DNA of 41,151 nt, from positions 1 to 41,151 of the forward strand of contig JAFAHT010000059.1 of the NCBI GenBank assembly GCA_019237095.1, in the 5' to 3' direction. Under the pieces are notes generated by a model. It was not told the DNA's origin, did not search any database, and worked only from the letters and a program-made list of their open reading frames with translations. The stretch's first letter is position 1, and every line of letters starts with the position of its first letter. Position numbers and translations under genes: made by a program. The DNA is from Planctomycetaceae bacterium. GTDB taxonomy: Bacteria > Planctomycetota > Planctomycetia > Isosphaerales > Isosphaeraceae. Below are positions 33,728 to 41,151 of the stretch, in pieces.

Positions 33728-34189
33728 ATGATCGATGCAACGATCCTGGCAGTGACGGAAAATCCAAGCTGGCTGGAGTTCTTCTGGACCAAGTCGCGTT
33801 CGGTCCAGGGATCTCGGCTCGTCGTGACCGGCTCGATGGAAGAAGCGTGCGACCTGCTGAGCTGCACAGATGCACGCTTGATCGTGGTTGACTGGCAAGA
33901 TGCCACGGTTTCCAGCGAGCAGATGGACCATCTCCTGTGGGCCAATTCAATTCTTGCTCATCCCGCAAGAGTGCTGGTCGTCGCAGAGAGTTACCAGTGG
34001 GATCATGCCTTGTCGCTCTTTCAGATGGGTGTGGATGATTATATCGGCGTCTCCGAGCACTCGGACCAGTTGAGGACGATTGTCGACAGGTTGCTGGTGA
34101 GAACGACGACGCATTCGATTCGCAGCGCCCAGCCGGTTTCCCAGGTTCCCAGGCCGGTGCAGGATCCACTGCCCTTGCCAGCGCGGTGA
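33728..34189 (+). CDS. Stand-alone atypical receiver (REC-like) protein
   Basis: ATG 33728 is preferred to the GTG at 33719. The 153-aa protein has a receiver-like alternation of strands and helices: ATILAVTENPSWLEFF, RLIVVDWQDATVSSEQMDHL, ARVLVVAESYQWDHALSLFQ and MGVDDYIGVSEHSDQL. Asp 55 sits at the phosphoacceptor position, but the N-terminal acidic pair is replaced by Glu-Asn and the conserved Lys of DDYxxKPF is missing (DDYIGVSE), so normal phosphorylation-dependent switching is doubtful. A Pro-rich tail follows instead of an output domain. No histidine kinase is nearby. It lies in its own unit and converges with the amidohydrolase gene. Confidence 0.65.
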   Translation: MIDATILAVTENPSWLEFFWTKSRSVQGSRLVVTGSMEEACDLLSCTDARLIVVDWQDATVSSEQMDHLLWANSILAHPARVLVVAESYQWDHALSLFQMGVDDYIGVSEHSDQLRTIVDRLLVRTTTHSIRSAQPVSQVPRPVQDPLPLPAR

Positions 34190-34256
34190 GTCGCGGCGGC
34201 GGCTTCGGCCTGAGAGCTGGACTTGCAACTTCTTCACGAAGTCATGCGTACCGATT

Positions 34257-37200
34257 TCACGGCGAGGCCGGAGATGGCGACGCCGCGGCGCGGGTCGGGA
34301 TGCGCGCTGGAGCGGTGCTGGGACGATCCAGTCCCAGGGGAGCGGATCCGTCTCTGACCTCCTGGAGTCTACGCAGATACCGGGAATAGAGCTGAGTGTG
34401 GCGGCTCTCTGGCGTCAGGTGCTTGCCGTCGATAAAAAGGGCGAGTACCGACGTCGTGGGCTGGAGAATATGGCCGGCCGTGACGACCAGGTTGGCGCGC
34501 TTGCCGGCTTCCAGCGACCCGACCCGATCGGCGATACCCAGAATCTGCGCCGCAGTGAGCGTCACCGCCTTGAGCGCAACGTCCTCGGGGAGGCCGAATG
34601 CGACGGCCGTCGCCGCCTCGTAGGGGACATTCCTGCCATTGGTCGCCCCGGCGGTGCCCCCTCTCTTGGAGCTGATCGCAACGGTGACACCCGCTGCGTG
34701 CAGCCGCGCCGGGTTGGCATACGCGGCGTCGTAGGGATCATGATCGTGGGACGGCACGTTCAACGTTCCACCGACGAGCACCGGCACTCCGGCCTCCTTG
34801 AGCGCGCCGGCAACCTTCCAGGCCTCGCTACCTCCCGAGATCACCGCCTTGAGCTTCAGTTCCTTGGCGATCGCCAAGGCGTCGAGAATCTCGGTGCGAT
34901 GGTTGGCCAGGAAGACCACCGGCTGCTGACCCTTCGCATAGGGGACAAGCGCGCTGAGGCGCGGGTCGAAGGGCGGGGGAGCCACACCCTTGGACCGGGC
35001 CTGGGCCACGATCTCGCCGTATCTGAGCGCCCTGCGAAAGTGCTCGCGGATTGCCTCGAGCTGCTCTTTCCGTCGGGCCTGCGGGTCCGGACCACCCTCA
35101 GCGTCTTCCTGTCCAGGACCTGGACCTGCACCGGGCCTCCTGCGCGGGCCTTCGGGCGTCCGGGGAACGAAAGTGGGAATGGTCACGTCAAGCGCTGCGG
35201 GATCGACGACGACGAGCTCGCGAGGAACCCAGCCGCGCAGGTTGATCACGCAGCCCTGGCCCGAGATCAGCCCCCCGGTCGGCTGCACGTACGCGGTCAA
35301 GACGCCGTTGGCGCGGGTCACCGGAATGTGTTCGGAGTCGGACCGGAGGGCCGTGCTGGCCCGCAGCTCGGGCTCGAATCGGCTGGCGTCGGCGTAGTCC
35401 TGGGTCACGGGCAGGCTGTCGATCTCGGAGAGTCCGATGGTCGAGCCGGCGTCAATCAGGCCGGGCCAGATCTCCAGTCCGCCCAGCTCGATCGTCTGGG
35501 CTTCTGGTGGAACCCGCGTGCCGGCGGGGCCGACCGCGGCAATCTTGCCATCGGCCACGATCAGTGTTCCGTTGGGGATCGGCGGGCCAGACACGGGGTG
35601 CAAGGTTGCGCCGACCAGCGCGAAGACGCCCTTGGGCTGGGAAGTGAACTCGACCACGTGGTTCCGAGCGGCTTCGGTAGCCTGCGGCATCGTCTGGTGG
35701 TCTCCGGGCCGGGCGCCGAGCTTACCGTCGGGCTCGGGCCGCTGGAAGTAGACCTCGCCCTCGATCAAAGCCAGCTCGCAGCGCGAGAAGGCATCGAAGG
35801 GATGGGCGTTGAAGAGCACGATGTCGCCGTCCTTGCCGGCCTCGATCGAGCCCAGACGACGGTCGAGTCCGAGCTCGCGCGCGGGGTTGAGCGTGATCAT
35901 CGCCAGCGCCTGAGCCTCGCTGACCCCGCCATACTTCACCATCTTGGCGGCCTCGAGGTTCAGATGGCGGTTCAGCTCCTCGCTGTCGCTTTTGATGCAG
36001 ACATTGACCCCGGCCTTGGTCAGCAGGGCGGCGTTGAACGGAATCGCATCGTAGGCCTCGACCTTGTAGGCCCACCAGTCCGAGAACGTGGAGGCACTGG
36101 CACCGTGGTCGCTGATCTCGGCGGCGACCTTGTAGCCCTCGAGCACGTGCTGGAGCGACTGGACCTTGATGCCGTGGCGCTCGGCGGTGCGCAGCAGCAT
36201 CAGGATCTCGTCGCTGCGGTAGCAATGACTGTGAATCTTGATCGATCCCTCGACGATCTGGGCCAGGGCTTCGAGCCGCAGATCCCTGCGCGGGGGCGGA
36301 CCGGCCTTGTCCTTCATCCGGGCTTGCTCGTAGCTCTTCCATTCCGCAAGGTACGCCTTGCCCTCCTCGAACGCCCGCTCGATCACCGACTCGACACCCA
36401 TCCGCGAATTGGGAAATCGACCCTGCGACCGGGTCACGTTCTCACCCAGGGCGAACTTCACGCCCTGGGGGGCATCGCGGATCAAGAGCTCACGTCCCGG
36501 CTTGCCGTAGCGCAGCTTGACCACGGCGTCCTGCCCCCCGATCGTGTTGGCCGAGCCGTGCAGCAGCCGAGCGGTGGTCGTACCGCCGGCCAGGGCCCGA
36601 TAGATCGACACATCATCGCCCGTGACCACGTCCTTGACGCGCACCTCGGGAACGATCGACAGACTGAGCTCGTTGACACCCCCCTGGATGGCGATATGGG
36701 AATGGGTGTCGATAATTCCGGGCATGGCGACGAGCCCTGCCGCCTCGATCACGGTGATTCCAGGTTTGGCCTTCACGCCTGGCCCCACGGCCGTGATCTT
36801 GCCGTTCTCGACGAGTATCGAGCCGCGGGCGATGGTTCCCTGGGAGACGGTCAGGATCGTCGCATCCTTGATCAGCACGCTGCCGCCGGTTTTGATCTTC
36901 GGCGCGCGATCGGCATCGAATTCGGTGGCCACGTCAACGAGTGGCTTGGGCGGAGCCTTTTCCTCGGGGCTGGCCGGCCTGGAACCGGGTGCTGGGCCAC
37001 GGCCCCCAGCCGGCTCGGCCTTGGGCTTCGCACTGGCAGGTGGCAAAGCCGTCTTGGGCTCGGCCTCCGCGGGCGGCTGAGCGGCTTTGGACTTTGTCTC
37101 TGCTGGCGGAGTGGCCTTGAGCTTGGCCTCCGCGGGCTCCTGAGCGCCCTTGGGCGGACAGGGGCTCTCCGATTTCGCGTCGGGCGATAGGGTGCCCGCG

Positions 37201-38918
37201 TTGGTCTTGGCGGCATCCGGGCGGTTTCCGGTCTGCGGTGGAGCTTGCCTCTGCACGTCAGGACGTGCCGAGGGATCCGGTCGTGGCCCGCCCGGAGAAT
37301 CGCCGGTTCTTTCCTGTGCGCCGGGTCGCGATTCACCCCGCGGCCCTCCCCCGCGCCCTGAAGAGAGACGGCCTTCTCCGGCCCCTGGCTCGGGAGCCTT
37401 GACCTCGAACTTGAGCCCGTCGATCAGCACGAACCGGGCCTTCGCCTGCTCGTTCTGGAACGGTGCCGTGAATGCCACCAGATGGCCGAGCTTGCCCCGC
37501 TCGAGAGTACCCAGCTTGCTCTCGAGGCCCGCGATGGTGGCGGCCTGGGTCGTGAGCGCCGCAAGGGCCTGGTCAGCCGTCAGACCGTTGGAGATCAGGG
37601 CGCGAAGCCGCGCCGGGAAGCTGTCCAGCCGCTCGAGACCCTCGGTGGCGAAGGCAAACGGGATTCCCGCCCGCGCCAGGGCGGCCGCCGTGGCCACCTG
37701 TTCCTTCCACTTGTCGCGGCGATGGGCCAGTAGCTTCAGCGGCTCTTCCTGCTCGAGCAGCGGCCGCTTGCGGTATTCCTCTTCGGTCGGGACCTTGGGC
37801 TCCTCGGGAAAACTGAGCGGGAGGATGACCGCGACGTGTTCGGCTTTCAACCGGTCGGCGACCTCGGCGGCCTCGCGGCCGCCGACGATGACGGCCGTGG
37901 TCCCGAACTCGGCGGCGAGATCGAGCGCTCGGTGGATCTCGTCGCGAGTGTCGGCCTGCCACCACACCGGCAGTTTCCGGCCCCGGGCCTGCCACAGAGT
38001 CCGCAGCGCAGGGTCATAGGGCGTACGGACAGAGCTACCGCCCTGATCCAGATCCACGAGCTTCTGGTGATATTCGGCGTCGAGCATCGCCTGCCGCAGG
38101 TGGGCAACCGCGCCCATGAGCGCGCGAGGGTAAGGGTTCTCGCTGCCGCCCTGATCCACGGCCAGCTTGCGGCGGCCAAGGCCCGGCGGCTGGAGTGAGG
38201 TGTCCGGACGGCCCGGGGTCGCCGCGGCGGAAGGTTCGGTGGGCTGCGCGAGGTGGACGTGGAGCGCGACGGGAGCCTTCACAATCGCCTCGCGACGGGG
38301 AAGGCCGCTCAGGCTGACCAGAGCGCTCTGGCCGGTTGCGATCGCGCCGCCGGGCGCCGACACGAAGGCAGTGAAACCGAGGCGACGGCGTGACTCGGCG
38401 AGCGCATCGGTCAGTTCGAGCGCCCCGGCCGCCTCGAATTCTGGGGTCAGCCCCCGGCGATTGTCGGCCGGCGTCGCGGCCAGCGGCGATTCGGCCAGGT
38501 CCACCGGCCGCCCGCGCCCGGTAGCCGACCGTTCCACACCCGGCCGCTGCCCGGCCGTCGTGAACAGGTCGATGAAGCCGGGATAGACTGTCAGACCTTT
38601 GCCGTCGATCACCTCGGCATCGAAGGGCACCACAACGTCCTTGGCCGGCCCGACCGCCTCGATCAGCCCGCCCCGGACCACGATCGTTCCCGGGTCATGA
38701 ACCTTGCCCGGCGCGGCGATGATCTTCGCATCCTTGATCGCATAGGCAACGGGGTAGCCATTCCGCGGCCGCGCGGGGTCGTCGTCTCCACGCGCGGGAG
38801 CGAGCGCCGGCAGAGCGGCTCCGAGCCAGCCGATCGCCAGGGTCAGAAGCAGAGCGCCCAGAAGAGAGTTAGTGAGCTTCATCGGCCGCCGCGAACCCGG
38901 ATTCAAGGGTCGTCTCAT
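34257..38918 (-). CDS. Giant exported three-module amidohydrolase
   Basis: ATG 38918 follows CCGGAG; the track start is a GTG four codons earlier. The 1553-aa protein has a signal peptide (about 13-45) and three imidazolonepropionase-like amidohydrolase modules. Module 1 (about 55-510) has the beta entry and AGLESKLGTLERGKLGHLVA exit but reads YPGFIDLFTTAG where the metal HxH should be. A 150-residue Pro/Ala/Lys linker follows. Module 2 (about 675-1065) is intact: MPGIIDTHSHIAI with the HxH pair, IKIHSHCYRSDEI, SLQHVLEG and CIKSDSEE. Module 3 (about 1095-1530) again lacks HxH (WPGLIDAGSTIG) but keeps the fold and GIADRVGSLEAGKRANLVV. Only module 2 should be catalytic, hydrolysing an amide or cyclic bond outside the cytoplasm. 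The substrate is unknown. Confidence 0.9.
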   Translation of the reverse strand: MRRPLNPGSRRPMKLTNSLLGALLLTLAIGWLGAALPALAPARGDDDPARPRNGYPVAYAIKDAKIIAAPGKVHDPGTIVVRGGLIEAVGPAKDVVVPFDAEVIDGKGLTVYPGFIDLFTTAGQRPGVERSATGRGRPVDLAESPLAATPADNRRGLTPEFEAAGALELTDALAESRRRLGFTAFVSAPGGAIATGQSALVSLSGLPRREAIVKAPVALHVHLAQPTEPSAAATPGRPDTSLQPPGLGRRKLAVDQGGSENPYPRALMGAVAHLRQAMLDAEYHQKLVDLDQGGSSVRTPYDPALRTLWQARGRKLPVWWQADTRDEIHRALDLAAEFGTTAVIVGGREAAEVADRLKAEHVAVILPLSFPEEPKVPTEEEYRKRPLLEQEEPLKLLAHRRDKWKEQVATAAALARAGIPFAFATEGLERLDSFPARLRALISNGLTADQALAALTTQAATIAGLESKLGTLERGKLGHLVAFTAPFQNEQAKARFVLIDGLKFEVKAPEPGAGEGRLSSGRGGGPRGESRPGAQERTGDSPGGPRPDPSARPDVQRQAPPQTGNRPDAAKTNAGTLSPDAKSESPCPPKGAQEPAEAKLKATPPAETKSKAAQPPAEAEPKTALPPASAKPKAEPAGGRGPAPGSRPASPEEKAPPKPLVDVATEFDADRAPKIKTGGSVLIKDATILTVSQGTIARGSILVENGKITAVGPGVKAKPGITVIEAAGLVAMPGIIDTHSHIAIQGGVNELSLSIVPEVRVKDVVTGDDVSIYRALAGGTTTARLLHGSANTIGGQDAVVKLRYGKPGRELLIRDAPQGVKFALGENVTRSQGRFPNSRMGVESVIERAFEEGKAYLAEWKSYEQARMKDKAGPPPRRDLRLEALAQIVEGSIKIHSHCYRSDEILMLLRTAERHGIKVQSLQHVLEGYKVAAEISDHGASASTFSDWWAYKVEAYDAIPFNAALLTKAGVNVCIKSDSEELNRHLNLEAAKMVKYGGVSEAQALAMITLNPARELGLDRRLGSIEAGKDGDIVLFNAHPFDAFSRCELALIEGEVYFQRPEPDGKLGARPGDHQTMPQATEAARNHVVEFTSQPKGVFALVGATLHPVSGPPIPNGTLIVADGKIAAVGPAGTRVPPEAQTIELGGLEIWPGLIDAGSTIGLSEIDSLPVTQDYADASRFEPELRASTALRSDSEHIPVTRANGVLTAYVQPTGGLISGQGCVINLRGWVPRELVVVDPAALDVTIPTFVPRTPEGPRRRPGAGPGPGQEDAEGGPDPQARRKEQLEAIREHFRRALRYGEIVAQARSKGVAPPPFDPRLSALVPYAKGQQPVVFLANHRTEILDALAIAKELKLKAVISGGSEAWKVAGALKEAGVPVLVGGTLNVPSHDHDPYDAAYANPARLHAAGVTVAISSKRGGTAGATNGRNVPYEAATAVAFGLPEDVALKAVTLTAAQILGIADRVGSLEAGKRANLVVTAGHILQPTTSVLALFIDGKHLTPESRHTQLYSRYLRRLQEVRDGSAPLGLDRPSTAPARIPTRAAASPSPASP

Positions 38919-39182
38919 GGTCGTGTTCACTCCGGATCGAATCTTCCGAGCAATTCCGGAACGGGCGATCCGGCTCCGCTCGACGAGGAGAAACCGAAAA
39001 GCAGGTGGGAGAGGTCGCGTCCTGGAAAGCCCGCCGGTCCTGTCCGAGATTCTCCAAATGAAATGATTGGAATCAACCCGGGCCGCACCATCAAGTCCCG
39101 ACCAGGTTCACTTTACGGAATGGCGCTTTTTCCCTGTGTCCTGGACCGGTTTTCTGACGTGATCGTCGCCTGCCCTACGATC

Positions 39183-40037
39183 TCACGGCGAGGGCGGCCA
39201 TCCACGTGGAAAGCAGCCGTAGATCGCCTTGTAAGCCCGGACCGTTGTCGGCGGCGGGCCTTTGAGGGCCTCCTCGATCGACTCGCGATACCCCTCCTCG
39301 AGTGTTTCGCGCAACTCGGCCAGGTTCTTGTCTTGCTGCTTGGCCTCCGCCTCCTTGGCAAGGACTTCGGAGGGAGAGTAATTCAGCCAATCGGGATCGT
39401 GCTTTTCGTCCAGGGCTTCCTTGAGCGGCCGCAGATCGACCGCGTAAAGCTTGGGAAAGTGATAGATCCAATCGAGCCGGCGACCCTGGAAACGGCGGAA
39501 GATCATTTGGTAGACAGGCGTGAGATCCGCACGCTGAGCAACCCAGATCGTCCCCATGTAGAAATCAAGATAGTCGTAATGCTCCGCGCCTGTCTGCCGA
39601 TTCAGGATCTCCGCCAGAAAGCCGCCACTAGCCCGGAACGAACCGAGATCGAGCACGCGGCCATCAGTCGCGGTGACCTGGTGACCATCGGAGAAAAGGT
39701 CCCAGAGGCACTGCCCGACCAGCTCACGGACTTCCCGCACGGTCTCCACGGGACGTTCTCGAAAGTCCCTGGCAACTTCGTCGAACGTTGGTTCCAGCGG
39801 CAAGGGGTGCCGGTCGTTCGGCCTTCGTAGCGCGCAAACGTTGCGATGGAGGCGGAGAGTCTCTTCATAACTTTGCGCGAGTGAGGGGTGGAACACGGCG
39901 AGCAGTGGCGAGTTTTCCCAGCCGGCGGGTGCAAGTTCTTGCAGAACATCCGGGCCGGCGAATCCTTGGGGGAACAAGCGGTCGAATTCCGCCCCAAGGT
40001 CCGCTTCGCTAAAGGAATCCGTGTCGAAGTTCGTCAT
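39183..40037 (-). CDS. Hypothetical protein, 284 aa
   Basis: ATG 40037 has GAGG 7 bases upstream. The product begins MTNFDTDSFSEADLGAEFDR and is soluble. The centre holds HYDYLDFYMGTIWVAQRADL then TPVYQMIFRRFQGRRLDWIY, a well-conserved-looking aromatic block. A Lys/Glu-rich helical segment (about 215-265; SEVLAKEAEAKQQDKNLAEL) follows, and the C-terminus is RAYKAIYGCFPRGWPPSP. I recall similar uncharacterised proteins in planctomycetes but cannot name a family. No catalytic motif is evident. The gene sits 74 bases after the PIN toxin gene on the same strand and could be a passenger of that module. Separated by 264 bases from the amidohydrolase. Confidence 0.7.
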   Translation of the reverse strand: MTNFDTDSFSEADLGAEFDRLFPQGFAGPDVLQELAPAGWENSPLLAVFHPSLAQSYEETLRLHRNVCALRRPNDRHPLPLEPTFDEVARDFRERPVETVREVRELVGQCLWDLFSDGHQVTATDGRVLDLGSFRASGGFLAEILNRQTGAEHYDYLDFYMGTIWVAQRADLTPVYQMIFRRFQGRRLDWIYHFPKLYAVDLRPLKEALDEKHDPDWLNYSPSEVLAKEAEAKQQDKNLAELRETLEEGYRESIEEALKGPPPTTVRAYKAIYGCFPRGWPPSP

Positions 40038-40111
40038 GATCTACCTCGATGACCCGGTGACAGCCGCTTCTTCCGCAAGAGGGCGATTCGTCCGTTGTCC
40101 TTCGGCCGTTG

Positions 40112-40498
40112 CTACCAGAGCCGCTTGACCGGGTAGGAATCCAGCACGGTGTCGCCGCTGATGATCGGAATCCCTTCGATAATCGCCTGAGCGATCAGCA
40201 GCCGGTCGAACGGGTCCTTGTGGTGAAACGGCAGCGTGGTCAACGCCGCCGTGTGCTTCGGCTCGATGTGCAGATAGCCGAACCCGTTCTTGTCGATGGC
40301 TTCGTCCATGAAGATCTCGTAGGACTTCGATAAGGCATACTTCTTGATGCTGATCTTGATTGCGATCTCCCAATAGCTCGCCGGGCTAACCAGCTTCTCG
40401 TTGTCAGGGTCTATGATAAGCGAAGTGGCTGTGCCGCTGAGTTGCGGGTCTGTCAGTGCAAACCACAGGAGCGTGTGCGTATCTAGCAGGAGTCTCAA
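40112..40498 (-). CDS. PIN-domain ribonuclease toxin (VapC-type)
   Basis: A 128-aa PIN domain with all acidic residues: MRLLLDTHTLLWF (Asp 6), SYWEIAIKI (Glu 44), HHKDPFDRLLIAQA (Asp 98) and PIISGDTVLDSYPVKRLW (Asp 116). Known family action: Mg2+-dependent cleavage of RNA, often tRNA or rRNA, when free of its antitoxin. The start ATG overlaps the stop of the antitoxin gene by 4 bases (ATGA), the usual arrangement. This PIN subgroup (HKDPFDRxLIAQA) commonly pairs with Phd/YefM antitoxins. It ends near the 284-aa hypothetical gene. Confidence 0.92.
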   Translation of the reverse strand: MRLLLDTHTLLWFALTDPQLSGTATSLIIDPDNEKLVSPASYWEIAIKISIKKYALSKSYEIFMDEAIDKNGFGYLHIEPKHTAALTTLPFHHKDPFDRLLIAQAIIEGIPIISGDTVLDSYPVKRLW

Positions 40499-40722
40499 GG
40501 CATGTATTCCTTGAAGTCTTCCAGGTGTTCCTCATCCTCCGCGACGATGGTCAGCATCCCCTTGCAACGGCCGGGAAGGGGGCGTGGCTTTTCTGCTCGG
40601 GATGCCACCAGCTTCGCCACCGGCTGGTTGTTCTCGGTGATCACCACTTCCTCACCCGGCGATAGTTGATGAATCAAGTCTGACAGCCTGGCCTGGGCTT
40701 CTTGAATTGTGACGGTCGCCAT
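40495..40722 (-). CDS. Phd/YefM-type antitoxin
   Basis: ATG 40722 has GGGAGAG 7-13 bases upstream; the track ORF begins 37 codons earlier inside the IS end. The 75-aa protein starts MATVTIQEAQARLSDLIHQL and continues with EEVVITENNQPVAKLVAS, the standard Phd/YefM DNA-binding and dimer fold. The acidic tail AEDEEHLEDFKEYMP should wrap the PIN toxin. It normally represses its own operon together with the toxin. The promoter must lie within about 40 bases of the IS left end, so the insertion may have altered expression. Confidence 0.92.
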   Translation of the reverse strand: MATVTIQEAQARLSDLIHQLSPGEEVVITENNQPVAKLVASRAEKPRPLPGRCKGMLTIVAEDEEHLEDFKEYMP

Positions 40723-40758
40723 GTTTGTCTCTCCCTTCCCGTTCATTTTACCAACCCC

Positions 40759-40784
40759 TGTACTGTGCCCCCCAAAACCGGACA
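40759..40784. mobile_element. Left terminal repeat of an IS3-type element
   Basis: TGTACTGTGCCCCCCAAAAC followed by CGGACA closely resembles the terminal inverted repeats of IS3-family elements (TG start, CCCCAAAA core). The transposase ORF begins 44 bases inside. No matching right end is visible in the window. Confidence 0.6.
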
Positions 40785-40827
40785 GATGCATAATGTAACA
40801 AGCCTGTTCTGTGGATGGCGCTTCAAC

Positions 40828-41046
40828 ATGCAATCACGCCGCCATTTTACTCTCGAGTTCAAGAGTCGTCTGGTCCTTGATATTCTCAGTGGAGTCCAGT
40901 GCCAAGCCGAGATCTGCCGCAAGCACAACCTGAGCCCAGACCTGTTGGAGAGCGAAAGACCGCCATGCGGTTTTTGGGACGGGAATGCGAGCGCGCACAA
41001 CACCCATGCTCGCATCACTGTGAGTTCATGGGATACATTTGATTAG
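40828..41046 (+). pseudogene. Truncated IS3-family transposase OrfA
   Basis: From ATG 40828 the frame reads MQSRRHFTLEFKSRLVLDIL then SGVQCQAEICRKHNLSPDLL, the helix-turn-helix start of IS3-type OrfA. After about 42 residues (near 40953) similarity stops abruptly, and the frame continues as unrelated ESERPPCGFWDGN to a stop at 41046. A short palindrome ACCGC-CAT-GCGGT lies right after the break, at about 40961-40973. No OrfB follows. So the element is truncated, by deletion or by another insertion. Confidence 0.7.
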
Positions 41047-41151
41047 GCAACGGCAGGGCCAAGTGTGCCACTTCTGTCATAAACCATGGATCACAGCTCG
41101 CCATACTGGTACATCAGGGGAGTGACCCCACGCCGCCGTATCAGGCGTTGG
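41047..41151. other. Unassigned right edge
   Basis: Contains small GC hairpins (GGGG-agtga-CCCC; CGCC-gtatca-GGCG region) and an open plus frame from ATG 41086 (MDHSSPYWYIRGVTPRRRIR) that runs off the window. Too short to judge; it may belong to a second mobile element. Confidence 0.25.

Noticed and set aside
34398-37190. 930-aa plus-strand ORF
   Set aside because: Antisense shadow of the amidohydrolase gene; composition dominated by Gly/Arg/Asp/Leu with no motifs.
40940-41151. Group II intron at the IS break
   Set aside because: The palindrome and GAAA-containing sequence looked suggestive, but no domain V consensus or reverse transcriptase sequence is present.
1-41151. CRISPR array or phage defence island
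   Set aside because: No regularly spaced direct repeats and no cas or known defence genes; the TA pair and Uma2 alone do not make an island.

Overview
The window is high-GC DNA from what looks like a planctomycete, most likely an Isosphaeraceae-type genome (Singulisphaera/Paludisphaera/Tautonia relatives). The basis is gene content and style, not a database search: Rho with a long disordered Arg-rich N-terminus, small family-specific proteins, an Uma2 nuclease, an FHA-GAF-cyclase, giant secreted amidohydrolases, paired M16 peptidases, an LpxL-type acyltransferase and weak Shine-Dalgarno use. Most of the window is ordinary chromosome; only the last ~1 kb looks mobile.

Layout. 1-1.5 kb: a rhomboid protease cut by the window edge and a single-domain STAS protein. 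1.7-3.2 kb: a 74-aa unknown and a divergent exported HExxH peptidase. 3.5-7.1 kb: FHA-GAF-class III cyclase, a 49-aa ORF absent from the ORF track, and class I fumarase, all on the minus strand. 7.2-8.8 kb: a CBM9/DOMON-like protein, a two-helix membrane protein and lumazine synthase (ribH). 9-15.1 kb: rho, coaE and polA on the minus strand. 15.4-17.1 kb: a membrane-anchored coiled-coil protein on the plus strand, ending in a long inverted-repeat element and a clear terminator. 17.3-19.3 kb: citrate synthase and a GbsR/MarR-type regulator. 19.8-20.2 kb: a 53-aa ribbon-helix-helix protein (also absent from the track) and tRNA-Asn(GTT) with its own promoter. 20.5-22.6 kb: glycogen debranching enzyme GlgX. 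22.6-23.9 kb: gene-poor. 23.9-29.8 kb: CPBP membrane protease, tyrS plus a Gfo/Idh oxidoreductase ending at a terminator, Uma2, and an LpxL-like acyltransferase. 29.9-33 kb: a probable operon of a mini secreted protein, a catalytic M16 peptidase and a non-catalytic M16 partner. 33.7-38.9 kb: an atypical receiver protein and a 1553-aa protein built from three amidohydrolase modules. 39.2-41.15 kb: a 284-aa unknown, a Phd-VapC-type toxin-antitoxin pair, and the left end of a truncated IS3-type element.

Functionally the window mixes core metabolism (fumarase, citrate synthase, ribH, coaE, glgX), information processing (rho, polA, tyrS, tRNA-Asn) and a large share of proteolysis and envelope functions (rhomboid, CPBP, HExxH peptidase, M16 pair, acyltransferase, exported amidohydrolase). 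I do not see a CRISPR array, prophage or classical defence island. The most unusual items are the three-module amidohydrolase with only one intact metal site, the ~109-bp inverted-repeat element starting on a stop codon, the 49-aa ORF one base behind fumarase, the nested stem-loops between rho and ribH, and the dyad at the GbsR-type gene.
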